The translations under genes and the position numbers were made by a program. Shown one piece after another: positions 27,486-36,675 of a DNA stretch of 64,000 nt. The notes beneath the pieces were generated by a model. It did no database searches and had not been told where the DNA came from. It was given only the letters and a program-made list of their open reading frames with translations. This stretch comes from an uncultured Bacteroidota bacterium (lineage in GTDB: Bacteria; Bacteroidota; Bacteroidia; Chitinophagales; Chitinophagaceae): positions 1 through 64,000 of the forward strand of contig CAIYUO010000105.1 in the NCBI GenBank assembly GCA_903929425.1, given 5' to 3'. The number at the start of each line of letters is the position of its first letter. Positions within the stretch are counted from its first letter, which is position 1.

Positions 27486-29060
27486 ATGTCGATTCCAAAT
27501 ATCAATACAAACACTAAAAACCGAAAAAAAACATCAAGCATAGATATTAGTTCTATGATGTACGGTAAAATTCCTCCTCAAGCAAAAGAATTAGAAGAGG
27601 CCGTGTTGGGTGGTATTTTATTGGAAAAAAGTGCCTTTGATACGGTTACAGAAATTTTAAAGCCCGAGTGTTTTTACACGGATGCCCATCAAATGATTTT
27701 TCTTGCAATGCAAGGTTTACAAAGCGACAATCAACCCATTGACATGTTAACGGTTGTAGAAGCATTGAAAAAAAGAGAACAATTAGATATTGTAGGCGGA
27801 GCCTACTACATTTCAAAACTTACCAATGTTGTAGTGTCAACTGCGAATATTGAGGCACATGCAAGAATTGTTTTACAAAAATTTATTCAAAGAGAGTTAA
27901 TTAGAATAAGTGGTGAAGTCATTGCCAATGCATATGAAGACAGTACCGACGTTTTTGATTTACTAGATGACAGTGAAACAAAAATGTTTAATATTACTAA
28001 CAATTATCTAAAAAAGAATTTCGTAGATATTCAAAATGCATTAGCTGATGCAGTTAATAGAATAGATGAATTAAGGACTAAAAAAGATGAGATTTCAGGA
28101 GTACCTAGCGGTTTTACTGCACTTGATAGAATTACTTATGGATGGCAGCCAACAGATTTAATTATTTTAGCGGCAAGACCTTCGGTAGGTAAAACTGCAT
28201 TTGCATTAAACCTAGCTCGTAATGCCGCATTGCATCCTACCAAACCTCAAGCAGTTGGATTTTTTAGTTTGGAAATGAGTGCATCGCAATTGGTGCAAAG
28301 AATTTTAAGTGCTGAGAGTGAAATTAAAATGGAGAAAATTTCACGAGGTAAATTAGAGGATTATGAATATCAGCAATTACAAAGCAAAGGAATTAAAAAA
28401 TTAGAAACTGCTCCTATTTATATTGACGACACTGCAGCTTTGAATATTTTTGAATTTAGAGCAAAGGCAAGAAGACTGGTTCATAAACATCAAGTGAAAA
28501 TTATTATTATTGACTACTTGCAATTAATGAGTGGCTCTGGTGATAGAAATTCAAATAGAGAGCAAGAAATTAGTAACATTTCGAGGAGTTTGAAGGCACT
28601 TGCTAAAGAACTTGAAATACCCATCATTGCTTTATCTCAATTAAGTCGTGCTGTGGAAACAAGAAAAGAAAGTAAAATGCCACAATTGAGTGACTTACGT
28701 GAGTCTGGAGCCATTGAACAAGATGCCGATATGGTTATGTTCATATACCGTCCGGAATACTATGAAGTGATGAGTAACGAGATGGGCGAAAGTACGCAAG
28801 GCGAAACCCATATTAGAATTGCGAAACACAGAAATGGCTCACTTGATTTAATTAAACTAAGGGCTCGATTGGATATTCAAAGATTTGAAGAGTGGAATGG
28901 TGACAGTGGTGGCATACCTGGACTTCCTAACAATTATAAACCCACTTCAAGTTTTAATAATCCTGCTGCTGATGGTGACGGTGGTCGATTTTTTATTCAA
29001 GGAAGCCGGATGAATGGAGGTGAATTTGATGAAGGTGTCAACGATGAAAACCCATTTTAA
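27486..29060 (+). CDS. dnaB: Replicative DNA helicase DnaB
   Basis: The hexameric 5'-3' helicase of the replication fork. It has an N-terminal DnaG-interacting domain (residues 30-135) and a C-terminal RecA-like domain with Walker A ARPSVGKTA near residues 229-237, Walker B IIIIDYLQLM near residue 341, and the LSQLSRAVE arginine/Q-loop region. No intein is present, although that loop is a common insertion site. The 524 residues include a Gly/Asp-rich C-terminal tail of about 55 residues. It is divergent from pheT. Confidence 0.97.
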   Translation: MSIPNINTNTKNRKKTSSIDISSMMYGKIPPQAKELEEAVLGGILLEKSAFDTVTEILKPECFYTDAHQMIFLAMQGLQSDNQPIDMLTVVEALKKREQLDIVGGAYYISKLTNVVVSTANIEAHARIVLQKFIQRELIRISGEVIANAYEDSTDVFDLLDDSETKMFNITNNYLKKNFVDIQNALADAVNRIDELRTKKDEISGVPSGFTALDRITYGWQPTDLIILAARPSVGKTAFALNLARNAALHPTKPQAVGFFSLEMSASQLVQRILSAESEIKMEKISRGKLEDYEYQQLQSKGIKKLETAPIYIDDTAALNIFEFRAKARRLVHKHQVKIIIIDYLQLMSGSGDRNSNREQEISNISRSLKALAKELEIPIIALSQLSRAVETRKESKMPQLSDLRESGAIEQDADMVMFIYRPEYYEVMSNEMGESTQGETHIRIAKHRNGSLDLIKLRARLDIQRFEEWNGDSGGIPGLPNNYKPTSSFNNPAADGDGGRFFIQGSRMNGGEFDEGVNDENPF

Positions 29061-29093
29061 TAATACTTTTAAATAAGTAATTGATTGAATCGT

Positions 29094-29795
29094 ATGACTG
29101 TACCCTATTTTTATGAACCTACTTTAGCTGCTCAAACATCAACTCATTTATTATCGGAAGAAACGAGCAAGCATTGCATTCAAGTACTAAGGATGAAACA
29201 AGGAGACCGTATGGATTTAACCAACGGTCATGGAATTTTATTTGAAGCAACCATTACAGTGGCGCATAAAAAAAATGCGAGTGTTCAAATTGAATCACAA
29301 AAATTTATTGAACGATCACAACAGCATATCGTCCTTGGCATATCACTTTTGAAAAATGCAACTCGATTAGAATGGCTTTTTGAAAAAGCAACTGAAATGG
29401 GTATACATACAATTGTTCCATTAATTTGTGAACGCACTATTCACGAGCGATTTAAAATGGACAGAATGCAAAATATTTTACAATCAGCCATGATTCAAAG
29501 TCAACAAACTTGGTTGCCGATACTAACAATGCCAATTGATTTTGAAAATTTTTTTACAATTCATAAAGCATCACAGCAATTGATTGCACATTGCGAACCA
29601 ACTGATAAAACAAATATTAAGGAATTAATTCCAGGTAATGATTGCATATTACTCATAGGACCGGAAGGTGATTTCAGTCCCCATGAAATCGAAAAAGCTA
29701 AAATGCATAACTATGAAGCGATTCATTTAGGGCCTACTCGATTAAGAACTGAAACGGCCGGAATTTTTGCACTCAGTGTGTTGAAAAAAATTTAA
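29094..29795 (+). CDS. rsmE: 16S rRNA (uracil1498-N3)-methyltransferase RsmE
   Basis: RsmE is a SPOUT-class methyltransferase that modifies U1498 in the 30S decoding region. Residues 1-70 form the PUA-like domain (HCIQVLRMKQGDRMDLTNG). The SPOUT knot is shown by LLIGPEGDFSPHEIEKA near residue 186 and LGPTRLRTETAGIFAL near the C-terminus. ATG 29094 gives 233 residues; a TTG three codons upstream exists but ATG is preferred. It is 33 bases after dnaB and nine bases before the next gene, suggesting a dnaB-rsmE-29805 operon. Confidence 0.93.
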   Translation: MTVPYFYEPTLAAQTSTHLLSEETSKHCIQVLRMKQGDRMDLTNGHGILFEATITVAHKKNASVQIESQKFIERSQQHIVLGISLLKNATRLEWLFEKATEMGIHTIVPLICERTIHERFKMDRMQNILQSAMIQSQQTWLPILTMPIDFENFFTIHKASQQLIAHCEPTDKTNIKELIPGNDCILLIGPEGDFSPHEIEKAKMHNYEAIHLGPTRLRTETAGIFALSVLKKI

Positions 29796-29804
29796 ATTGC
29801 CAGC

Positions 29805-30992
29805 ATGCAAGTAATTTCTGTCAATACCCCTGACCTACTAAGTTCCTTTCTGGATTTTAATGCGATTGCCAATAAAGACAATCCTAATTATATCCGCCCA
29901 TTAGATAATGAAGTGGAAGCTGTTTTTAATCCTTCCAAAAATAAACTTTTCAAACAAGGCGGGGCAGCAAAAGGCTGGATCATACAAAAGGAAAACGGCG
30001 AGACCATTGGTCGCATCGCAGCTTTTTATTATCCTAATTATAAAAATAAAGGAACGGAATATCCTGTGGGCTGTGTTGGATTTTTTGATTGCATTAATGA
30101 CCAAGTAACCGCTAACTTATTATTTGACACTGCGAAGTCATGGTTATCTGAAAACGGGATGGAAGCTATGGATGGACCTATTAATTTTGGTGATAGAGAC
30201 AAATGGTGGGGGCTCATGATAGATGGATTTAACAGACAACCAATGTATGGAATGTCCTTTAATCCAAGTTACTATCAAGATCTTATTGTCAACTATGGTT
30301 TTCAAAATTACTATGATCAGTACTATTATAGGGCAAATATTTTCGAGGAATTACCTGCTCGCTTCAAAGAGCGTTATGAAAAATTTAAATCAAAGCCTGA
30401 CTATCAAGCAAAGCATTTAAGTAAATCACAATTAGCAAAATATGCGCAGGATTTTGTAACCATTTACAACTCGGCTTGGGCGCAACACGGAGAAGCAAAG
30501 GCCATTACATTAGAACAAATCATGAAGTTATTTAAAACATTGGAGCCCATTATGGACCCAAGGGTAATTTGGTTTGCTTATTATAAGGAAGAACCAATAG
30601 CGATGTTTATAAATATCCCCGACGTGAACCAGTATTTCAAACACTTTAATGGCAAATTAGACCTATTGCAAAAAATACATTTAATGTGGATGAAATGGAC
30701 AGGAAAAAACAATCAACTAACCGGGTTAGCCTTTGGAGTAGTGCCTAAATACCAGGCGTTAGGAATTGATAGTTTCTTAATTTATTCCTGTTCACTTTTA
30801 TTATTGAAAATAAAAAAATACAAAGAATATGAAATGGGTTGGGCTGCCGATTGGAATCCAAAAATGCTCAATATTTACAAAAGCCTAGGGGCAAAACCAA
30901 GTCGTCACATGGTTACCTTTAGATATATTTTTGATACGCAAGCGCACCCATTTGAGCGTCACCCAGTTATGGAATATCATACAGGTGGGTAG
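29805..30992 (+). CDS. GNAT-like protein of unknown function (YghO-like)
   Basis: This 395-residue cytosolic protein resembles the YghO-type family of conserved proteins with a GNAT-like fold. Visible blocks include the DGPINFGDRDKWWG segment near residue 122 and a second half with FGVVPKYQALGIDS and EMGWAADWNPKMLNIYKSLG, the pattern of an acetyl-CoA-binding GNAT core where the helix after YQALG would hold the pyrophosphate. Substrate is unknown. It starts nine bases after rsmE and probably shares its transcript. About 100 bases follow before dnaX. Confidence 0.75.
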   Translation: MQVISVNTPDLLSSFLDFNAIANKDNPNYIRPLDNEVEAVFNPSKNKLFKQGGAAKGWIIQKENGETIGRIAAFYYPNYKNKGTEYPVGCVGFFDCINDQVTANLLFDTAKSWLSENGMEAMDGPINFGDRDKWWGLMIDGFNRQPMYGMSFNPSYYQDLIVNYGFQNYYDQYYYRANIFEELPARFKERYEKFKSKPDYQAKHLSKSQLAKYAQDFVTIYNSAWAQHGEAKAITLEQIMKLFKTLEPIMDPRVIWFAYYKEEPIAMFINIPDVNQYFKHFNGKLDLLQKIHLMWMKWTGKNNQLTGLAFGVVPKYQALGIDSFLIYSCSLLLLKIKKYKEYEMGWAADWNPKMLNIYKSLGAKPSRHMVTFRYIFDTQAHPFERHPVMEYHTGG

Positions 30993-31090
30993 GCGAAAAG
31001 CCATATCATTATAGCCAATTGCGCTCTATTACAATGTGCATAAAAGGGACTTAAAATTTATAGGGATAATGTGTATATTGCGCGTCTACT

Positions 31091-32947
31091 ATGGATAATT
31101 TTGTTGTTTCTGCCCGAAAATATAGACCCCAAAACTTTAATACAGTGGTGGGTCAGTCGCATATCACGACTACACTAAAAAATGCCATTTTAAACAATCA
31201 TTTGGCGCATGCCTTTTTGTTTTGTGGACCTAGAGGTGTGGGTAAAACAACCTGTGCAAGAATTTTAGCAAAAACAATAAACTGTACCAATATCACAAAG
31301 CAAGGTGAAGCTTGTAATGAATGTGATAGCTGTACCTCTTTTGAAAAAGGTGCTAGTTTAAATATACATGAATTAGATGCGGCTAGTAACAATTCAGTTG
31401 ATGACATTAGGGCATTAGTTGAACAAGTTCGCTTTGCTCCACAAGCTGGTAAATACAAAGTATATATTGTGGATGAGGTCCATATGTTAAGTGCCAATGC
31501 ATTTAACGCATTCTTGAAAACCTTGGAAGAACCTCCACCCTATGCAATTTTCATTTTAGCAACCACCGAGAAGCATAAAATATTACCTACCATATTAAGT
31601 AGATGTCAAATTTTTGATTTCAAACGAATCACCTCCAATGACACCGTAGTTCATTTGGAAGAAATTATTGAAAAAGAAAACATTCAAGCAGAAAGAAACG
31701 CACTACAATTGATTGCTCAAAAAAGTGAGGGTTGTATGCGTGACGCTTTAAGTATTTTAGATAAAATTGTAAGTTTTTCAAATGGCGCGCTAACCTACAA
31801 AAACACCCTTGAACATTTAAATATCTTAGACGAGGAATACTTTTTTAAATTACTTGAATACCTAACTAAACAAGATTTAACAAATGCCATTTTGCTTTAT
31901 GATGAAATCAATCAAAAAGGCTTTGAGGGTGATACCGTTTTAAATGGCTTAGCTAGCTTCATCCGAAATATATTAGTATGTAAGGATCAAGCAAGTGCTA
32001 AATTATTAGAATCGATTGAGGGTTGGAGAGATCAATATATTTCCACTGCAAAAGCAATTAGCACTCCGTATTTAGTAAGTGCTTTAAACATATTGAACGA
32101 AGCAGAAATTCAATTCAAAATGGCACGCAATAAAAGATTGCATGTTGAAATGGCTATTATTAAATTGAACTTTCTAGCACAAGCAATTGAGTTAAGTTTG
32201 GAAGACAACCAAATAGTAAAAAAAAAACTAGTTGATGCACACTACCCTATTCGCTTAAAGAAAATTCAGCCATTAAGTAATATAATGGTTAACAATGAAG
32301 CAAAATTAGTCATTGAGACCAACGAAATAGTTACAAAACAAGTTAAACAGCAACCTGCAAATAACGAAAGCTCTGCAAATAGTATTTCAGATGCAGCTGA
32401 AAGAGTAAAAGGAAATAGTTATAACGAACCGGTTTCAAAAAGTCCTGTTAAACCCATCACTCCTATTCCAACTGAGCCTGCTACAATAGGTACTAAAAAG
32501 AATTTATTGGAAGCATTACAACATAAATATGGGAAGGAGTATGATATTGAAGAAGTGAAAGAATCACTTTCCTTAAATATGGAAACGCTAAAAAATTGCT
32601 GGGATGACTATGCGGTATTTTTAGAAGCAAACGCAAAGCATGCATCATCGGGTACATTTAAAATTGCGCAATTAGAGATTATTGATGAGATTCACTTTAC
32701 CGTAACGGTGGGCGCTTTAACTGCTCAGAAATTTGTTGAGCAAGAAAGAATGAATTTGCTTGAAAAATTATGGGATATATTTCAAAACAGGGCTATTCAA
32801 TTTGATATTTTAGTTGCAGCTAGTGAAAAAGAGGATGTTCCTTTACACATGCGATTAAACAGCAAACAAAAATACGATCGAATTGCACAACAATTTCCTT
32901 TGGTAAATGATTTAAAAAATAGATGTAATTTAGAAATCTATTTCTAA
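31091..32947 (+). CDS. dnaX: DNA polymerase III subunit gamma/tau
   Basis: The clamp-loader ATPase. The AAA+ domain has Walker A GPRGVGKTT near residues 45-53, a four-cysteine zinc-binding segment (residues 62-84), Walker B VDEVHML and sensor 1 TTEKH. After residue 370 there is a variable low-complexity linker and a C-terminal tau-like domain. At 618 residues it is normal for the phylum. I looked for a slippery A-run that would produce a shorter gamma form; there is A8 around 32220-32227 (KKKL), which could allow slippage, but I see no stimulatory hairpin and do not claim it. Confidence 0.95.
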   Translation: MDNFVVSARKYRPQNFNTVVGQSHITTTLKNAILNNHLAHAFLFCGPRGVGKTTCARILAKTINCTNITKQGEACNECDSCTSFEKGASLNIHELDAASNNSVDDIRALVEQVRFAPQAGKYKVYIVDEVHMLSANAFNAFLKTLEEPPPYAIFILATTEKHKILPTILSRCQIFDFKRITSNDTVVHLEEIIEKENIQAERNALQLIAQKSEGCMRDALSILDKIVSFSNGALTYKNTLEHLNILDEEYFFKLLEYLTKQDLTNAILLYDEINQKGFEGDTVLNGLASFIRNILVCKDQASAKLLESIEGWRDQYISTAKAISTPYLVSALNILNEAEIQFKMARNKRLHVEMAIIKLNFLAQAIELSLEDNQIVKKKLVDAHYPIRLKKIQPLSNIMVNNEAKLVIETNEIVTKQVKQQPANNESSANSISDAAERVKGNSYNEPVSKSPVKPITPIPTEPATIGTKKNLLEALQHKYGKEYDIEEVKESLSLNMETLKNCWDDYAVFLEANAKHASSGTFKIAQLEIIDEIHFTVTVGALTAQKFVEQERMNLLEKLWDIFQNRAIQFDILVAASEKEDVPLHMRLNSKQKYDRIAQQFPLVNDLKNRCNLEIYF

Positions 32948-32974
32948 TAGTTCGTTTTAAGAATTAATCAAACT

Positions 32975-33313
32975 TTACAATTTAGCTTTATTATATCCTT
33001 TTTGTTGGAGGTATTGGAAAACCTTTTGACGATGGTCTCCTTGTATGATAATTTCTCCGTCTTTTACGGAACCGCCAGTACCGCAATGATTTTTCAATGC
33101 TTTTCCTAATACATTCATATCTTCTTCCTTTCCAATAAACCCATATATAACTGTCGCAGTTTTTCCCGCCCTATGCTTCGTTTCCAATATCACCCTTAAT
33201 GGTTGTTGGTCTGTTGACAAAGTTGCTACTTCAGCTTCATCTTGAATAGGTGTAAAATTCGGGTCAGTACTATAAACTAATGGCGATCCTGCGGATTTGT
33301 TTTTTTTACTCAT
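32975..33313 (-). CDS. SUI1/eIF1-like translation initiation factor (YciH type)
   Basis: A 112-residue bacterial SUI1-domain protein; its eukaryotic relative eIF1 monitors start-codon fidelity, and YciH in E. coli has been linked to start discrimination and stress. The C-terminal domain shows the family block LRVILETKHRAGKTATVIYG and GTGGSVKDGEIIIQGDHR, while the N-terminal 40 residues are a charged linker. ATG 33313 is used; a TTG two codons upstream is less likely. This gene is interesting beside the many short-leader mRNAs predicted here, but that link is speculation. It converges with dnaX. Confidence 0.9.
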   Translation of the reverse strand: MSKKNKSAGSPLVYSTDPNFTPIQDEAEVATLSTDQQPLRVILETKHRAGKTATVIYGFIGKEEDMNVLGKALKNHCGTGGSVKDGEIIIQGDHRQKVFQYLQQKGYNKAKL

Positions 33314-33327
33314 ATACAATACTTATG

Positions 33328-33717
33328 CTAATTCACTCTTATGCTAACTATGGATATCCCCTTTTTGGACTCTTGTAATAGTAAAGTGAGATTATATTTT
33401 GATGTACCTGATATCAATTTACCTGTTAAATAAACAGTCGTGCCCACTTTTCGTTCGCCGTTTTTCTCAAAACCAATGATATTGTTTTTATTGAAAAAAT
33501 TACTTAATAAATCATTAGCTTCCTTTGCATTATATTGCTTTTGGGCAACCAAATAAGGCATACTAACCTCAACCTGGATATCCCAAAAAGAACTTAAATT
33601 ATTGAAATTTGATGTTTGTAAATTTTGAATCAATGATTCAGTATCATTTTGAGCTATCAAGCTTTGACTTAAAAAAACAAAAAATAATAAAAGAAATATT
33701 TGTCTAACGGGTTTCAT
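33328..33717 (-). CDS. DUF4783 secreted protein
   Basis: This 129-residue protein has a signal peptide (residues 1-22, ending SLIAQ) and a compact NTF2-like alpha+beta domain that fits DUF4783, a Bacteroidota family of unknown function. Helical NNLSSFWDIQVEVSMP and strand KVGTTVYLTGKLISG are the recognisable parts. It is followed after 14 bases by the SUI1 gene on the same strand, so the two likely share a transcript. It is divergent from gpmI. Confidence 0.8.
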   Translation of the reverse strand: MKPVRQIFLLLFFVFLSQSLIAQNDTESLIQNLQTSNFNNLSSFWDIQVEVSMPYLVAQKQYNAKEANDLLSNFFNKNNIIGFEKNGERKVGTTVYLTGKLISGTSKYNLTLLLQESKKGISIVSIRVN

Positions 33718-33747
33718 TTTTTAATATTAGTTGTAAAGATAACTACT

Positions 33748-33755
33748 TAAATTTG
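33748..33755 (+). promoter_or_regulatory. Predicted gpmI promoter, -7 box
   Basis: TAAATTTG matches TAnnTTTG. It lies 76 bases before the gpmI ATG at 33832, giving a longer leader than most genes here. No clear TTG element at 19-21 bases. Confidence 0.45.
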
Positions 33756-33831
33756 CCAAAATAAAGGGGTCATTCCTTTACTGTACAATTTAGCAAATAA
33801 TTAATTGTTCCACGTAACAAAAATAAAGAAT

Positions 33832-35349
33832 ATGTCAAAAAAAGTAATACTCGTCATAATGGATGGTTGGGGTTTAGGGAAAGTGCCATTATCAGATGCA
33901 ATACAACAAGCAAAAGTACCCTTTGTAAGCAGTTTATATAACAAATATCCTCACTCAACACTTATTACTTGTGGCGAAGAAGTTGGACTTCCCGACGGTC
34001 AAATGGGTAATAGTGAAGTAGGCCATTTAAACTTAGGGGCTGGTCGTATTGTTTACCAAGAATTACAACGAATAAATGTTGCAGTAAGAGATGGTGAGTT
34101 AGCAAATAATAAAACATTGATAGACACTATTCAATATGCAAAAGAAAATAATAAACCTTTACATTTATTAGGTTTGGTGAGTGACGGTGGCGTGCATGCA
34201 CATACCACCCATTTAAAAGCCCTATGTGATATTTGTAAAACAAATGGATTAACAAAAGTTTACATTCATGCTTTCACCGATGGAAGAGACACAGATCCAA
34301 AAAGCGGATTAGCTTATGTTGAAAATGTAGAAGCGCATTTAAAAAATTCAGTAGGAAAAATAGCCACTGTAAGTGGGAGATATTATGCGATGGATCGTGA
34401 TAAAAGATGGGAAAGAGTTCAATTGGCATATGATGCATTAGTGAATGCAAAGGGTCCAACTGCCAACACTGCTTCAGAAGCTATTAAAGAAAATTATGCA
34501 AAGGATATTACCGACGAATTTATAAAACCAACTGTATTAATTGAAAATGGTGCTCCTATTGCAACTATTCAATCAGGTGATGCAGTTTTATGTTTCAACT
34601 TTAGAACTGATCGTTGTAGAGAAATTACAGAGGTCTTATCTCAAAAAGATTTTCCTGAATTTGGCATGAAAAAGTTGGATTTGCATTATACTACTATTAC
34701 TAAATACGATGAGACCTTTAAAAATGTAAACGTCATTTTCGAAAACGACAACCTAGTAAATACCTTGGGTGATGTGTTGGCACAAAATCATAAAAAACAA
34801 ATTCGTATTGCTGAAACTGAAAAGTATCCGCATGTGACTTTCTTTTTTAGCGGAGGTAGTGAAGTTCCTTTTGAAGGAGAGTCGCGCATTATGGCGCCAT
34901 CACCAAAGGTTGCCACCTATGATTTACAACCTGAAATGAGTGCTCAAGAATTGACTGATAAATTAATACCTGAAATTAATGCTGGCAACCCTGATTTTAT
35001 TTGTTTAAATTTTGCCAATGCGGATATGGTGGGACATACTGGTATTTTTAGTGCCGTTGTAAAAGCAGTTGAAACGGTAGATGAATGTGTTGAAAAAATT
35101 GTAACAGCAGGTTTAAACAATGATTATACTATTTTCCTAACAGCCGACCATGGCAATGCCGACTATATGATCAATGAGGATGGAAGCCCTAATACGGCCC
35201 ATACTACTAACTTAGTACCTTTCTTTATTATTGATAAGGACTGGAAAGGAACCATACAAGCGGGCAAATTGGGGGACATTGCCCCAACCATTTTAACGAT
35301 GATGGATGTAGCCATTCCAAAGGAAATGACTGGAAAAGTGTTGATCTAA
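33832..35349 (+). CDS. gpmI: 2,3-bisphosphoglycerate-independent phosphoglycerate mutase
   Basis: Interconverts 3- and 2-phosphoglycerate in glycolysis using two metal ions and a phosphoserine intermediate. The catalytic Ser is in QMGNSEVGHLNLGAGR near residue 64; metal ligands appear in VIMDGWG at the N-terminus and in LTADHGNAD and NTAHTTN near the C-terminus. ATG 33832 gives 505 residues, the normal family length. An upstream TTG is not used. Confidence 0.97.
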   Translation: MSKKVILVIMDGWGLGKVPLSDAIQQAKVPFVSSLYNKYPHSTLITCGEEVGLPDGQMGNSEVGHLNLGAGRIVYQELQRINVAVRDGELANNKTLIDTIQYAKENNKPLHLLGLVSDGGVHAHTTHLKALCDICKTNGLTKVYIHAFTDGRDTDPKSGLAYVENVEAHLKNSVGKIATVSGRYYAMDRDKRWERVQLAYDALVNAKGPTANTASEAIKENYAKDITDEFIKPTVLIENGAPIATIQSGDAVLCFNFRTDRCREITEVLSQKDFPEFGMKKLDLHYTTITKYDETFKNVNVIFENDNLVNTLGDVLAQNHKKQIRIAETEKYPHVTFFFSGGSEVPFEGESRIMAPSPKVATYDLQPEMSAQELTDKLIPEINAGNPDFICLNFANADMVGHTGIFSAVVKAVETVDECVEKIVTAGLNNDYTIFLTADHGNADYMINEDGSPNTAHTTNLVPFFIIDKDWKGTIQAGKLGDIAPTILTMMDVAIPKEMTGKVLI

Positions 35350-35412
35350 ATTAATTAACTTACATTTAAACTATCAACAAAATAGTTGACAAAACATTCA
35401 AAATCAACGTTT

Positions 35413-35916
35413 ATGATTAAGAAAATTTTAATGGTATTGCTTCTGGCATTGATAGTTATTCAATTTATTAGACCAACCAAAAATAATTCAGGTGAAAAAT
35501 TAAATGATATTTCAACCAAGTACAAAATGTCCGATACTGTTCGATTGGTTTTTGACAAGGCTTGTGCCGACTGTCATAGTAACAGTACAAAGTATCCTTG
35601 GTATGCATCGGTTCAACCTGTTGCTTTTTGGTTAAACGATCATGTTATGGATGGGAAAAGACATTTTAATTTAAACGAGTTTGCGAGTTACAGAATTGGT
35701 AAACAAAATAAAAAATTAGAGGAGTGTATTGAGCAAATTGAAGAAGGTGAAATGCCCTTAAGCTCATATACCCTTATTCATAAAGAAGCCGTGCTTTCGG
35801 AAAATGAAAAAACAACCTTAATTAAATGGTGTAAAAGTGTTATGGATACTATTCATGCAAATTATCCTGAAGATAGTTTGAAATTAAAACGTCCACAACA
35901 AGCCGCTGGGAAATAA
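35413..35916 (+). CDS. Haem-binding domain protein (CxxCH), membrane-anchored
   Basis: A 167-residue protein with an N-terminal signal anchor (residues 4-20) and one c-type haem motif C51-A-D-C54-H55, followed by PWYASVQPVAFWLNDHV, the pattern of the haem_bd family common in Bacteroidota. It should face the periplasm, bind one haem covalently and act in electron transfer or redox sensing; the partner is unknown. A distal Met, in EGEMPLSSY, is a possible sixth ligand. It lies between gpmI and engB and shares their direction, 12 bases before engB. Confidence 0.85.
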   Translation: MIKKILMVLLLALIVIQFIRPTKNNSGEKLNDISTKYKMSDTVRLVFDKACADCHSNSTKYPWYASVQPVAFWLNDHVMDGKRHFNLNEFASYRIGKQNKKLEECIEQIEEGEMPLSSYTLIHKEAVLSENEKTTLIKWCKSVMDTIHANYPEDSLKLKRPQQAAGK

Positions 35917-35928
35917 GAGCAACGCAAT

Positions 35929-36582
35929 ATGAAAATTAACAAAGCAACTTATTTAATTTCTAGTCCAGGATTTGAGCAATGTCCAAAATTGGATCAACCT
36001 GAATACGCATTTATAGGTCGAAGTAATGTAGGCAAGTCCTCCATTATCAACGCAGTATGTAATCAAAAGAATTTAGCTAAAACATCGGGGACACCAGGTA
36101 AAACTCAGCTCATTAATCATTTTGAAGTAATGAGTTCAAATGCAAAGGGTCCATGGGACAAATGGTATATTGTAGATTTGCCAGGGTATGGCTTTGCAAA
36201 AGTTTCACAAAGCAGTAGACGCAGATGGGAACAAATGATAGAAAATTATTTAAGAAAACGACCTAACTTAAATAGAGTATTTGTACTAATTGATAGCCGC
36301 CACGCTCCACAAAAAATTGATTTAGAATTTATAGAACAAATGGTGAAATGGGAAATACCTTATACCCTTATATTCACGAAATCAGACAAGGAAAAGCCTG
36401 CAGTTGTTGCTCGAAATGTTCAAGCGATGTTTGATACCTTAAGGGAAATATTACCTTTTTTACCTCAAGGTTTTATAACCAGTGCGGAAAAAAAATTGGG
36501 CGTGGAAGAAGTGGTAGCCTGCATTGATCAATACAATCGTTTATATGCTGACGAGAAAAAGGAGTCATCAAATAACAAATAA
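35929..36582 (+). CDS. engB: Ribosome biogenesis GTPase EngB/YsxC
   Basis: EngB is an essential GTPase for late 50S assembly. G1 GRSNVGKSS near residue 33, G3 DLPGYG near residue 86, and G4 TKSD near residue 150 are intact. The basic residues after G3 (SSRRRWEQMIENYL) are typical. The 217-residue length is normal. A strong terminator follows 31 bases after the stop. Confidence 0.95.
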   Translation: MKINKATYLISSPGFEQCPKLDQPEYAFIGRSNVGKSSIINAVCNQKNLAKTSGTPGKTQLINHFEVMSSNAKGPWDKWYIVDLPGYGFAKVSQSSRRRWEQMIENYLRKRPNLNRVFVLIDSRHAPQKIDLEFIEQMVKWEIPYTLIFTKSDKEKPAVVARNVQAMFDTLREILPFLPQGFITSAEKKLGVEEVVACIDQYNRLYADEKKESSNNK

Positions 36583-36613
36583 CCTTATACCCAATCCCCT
36601 ATAGATTAATTAA

Positions 36614-36639
36614 TCGCCCGCTTAGCAATAAGTGGGCGA
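36614..36639 (+). terminator. Intrinsic terminator after engB
   Basis: An 11-bp stem (TCGCCCGCTTA with TAAGTGGGCGA, one G-U pair) with a GCAA tetraloop, followed by CTTTGTTT. GNRA-type loops stabilise such hairpins. Confidence 0.85.
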
Positions 36640-36675
36640 CTTTGTTTATATTTACGCCTATTATATTTAACAATT

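Noticed and set aside
30993-31090. Small RNA (SRP RNA) upstream of dnaX
   Set aside because: Some genomes have such a gene near dnaX, but I found no SRP-like helix or conserved loop here.
32218-32230. Programmed frameshift in dnaX at an A-run
   Set aside because: An A8 run exists in the linker, but no downstream hairpin or early stop is evident; I cannot support a gamma product.
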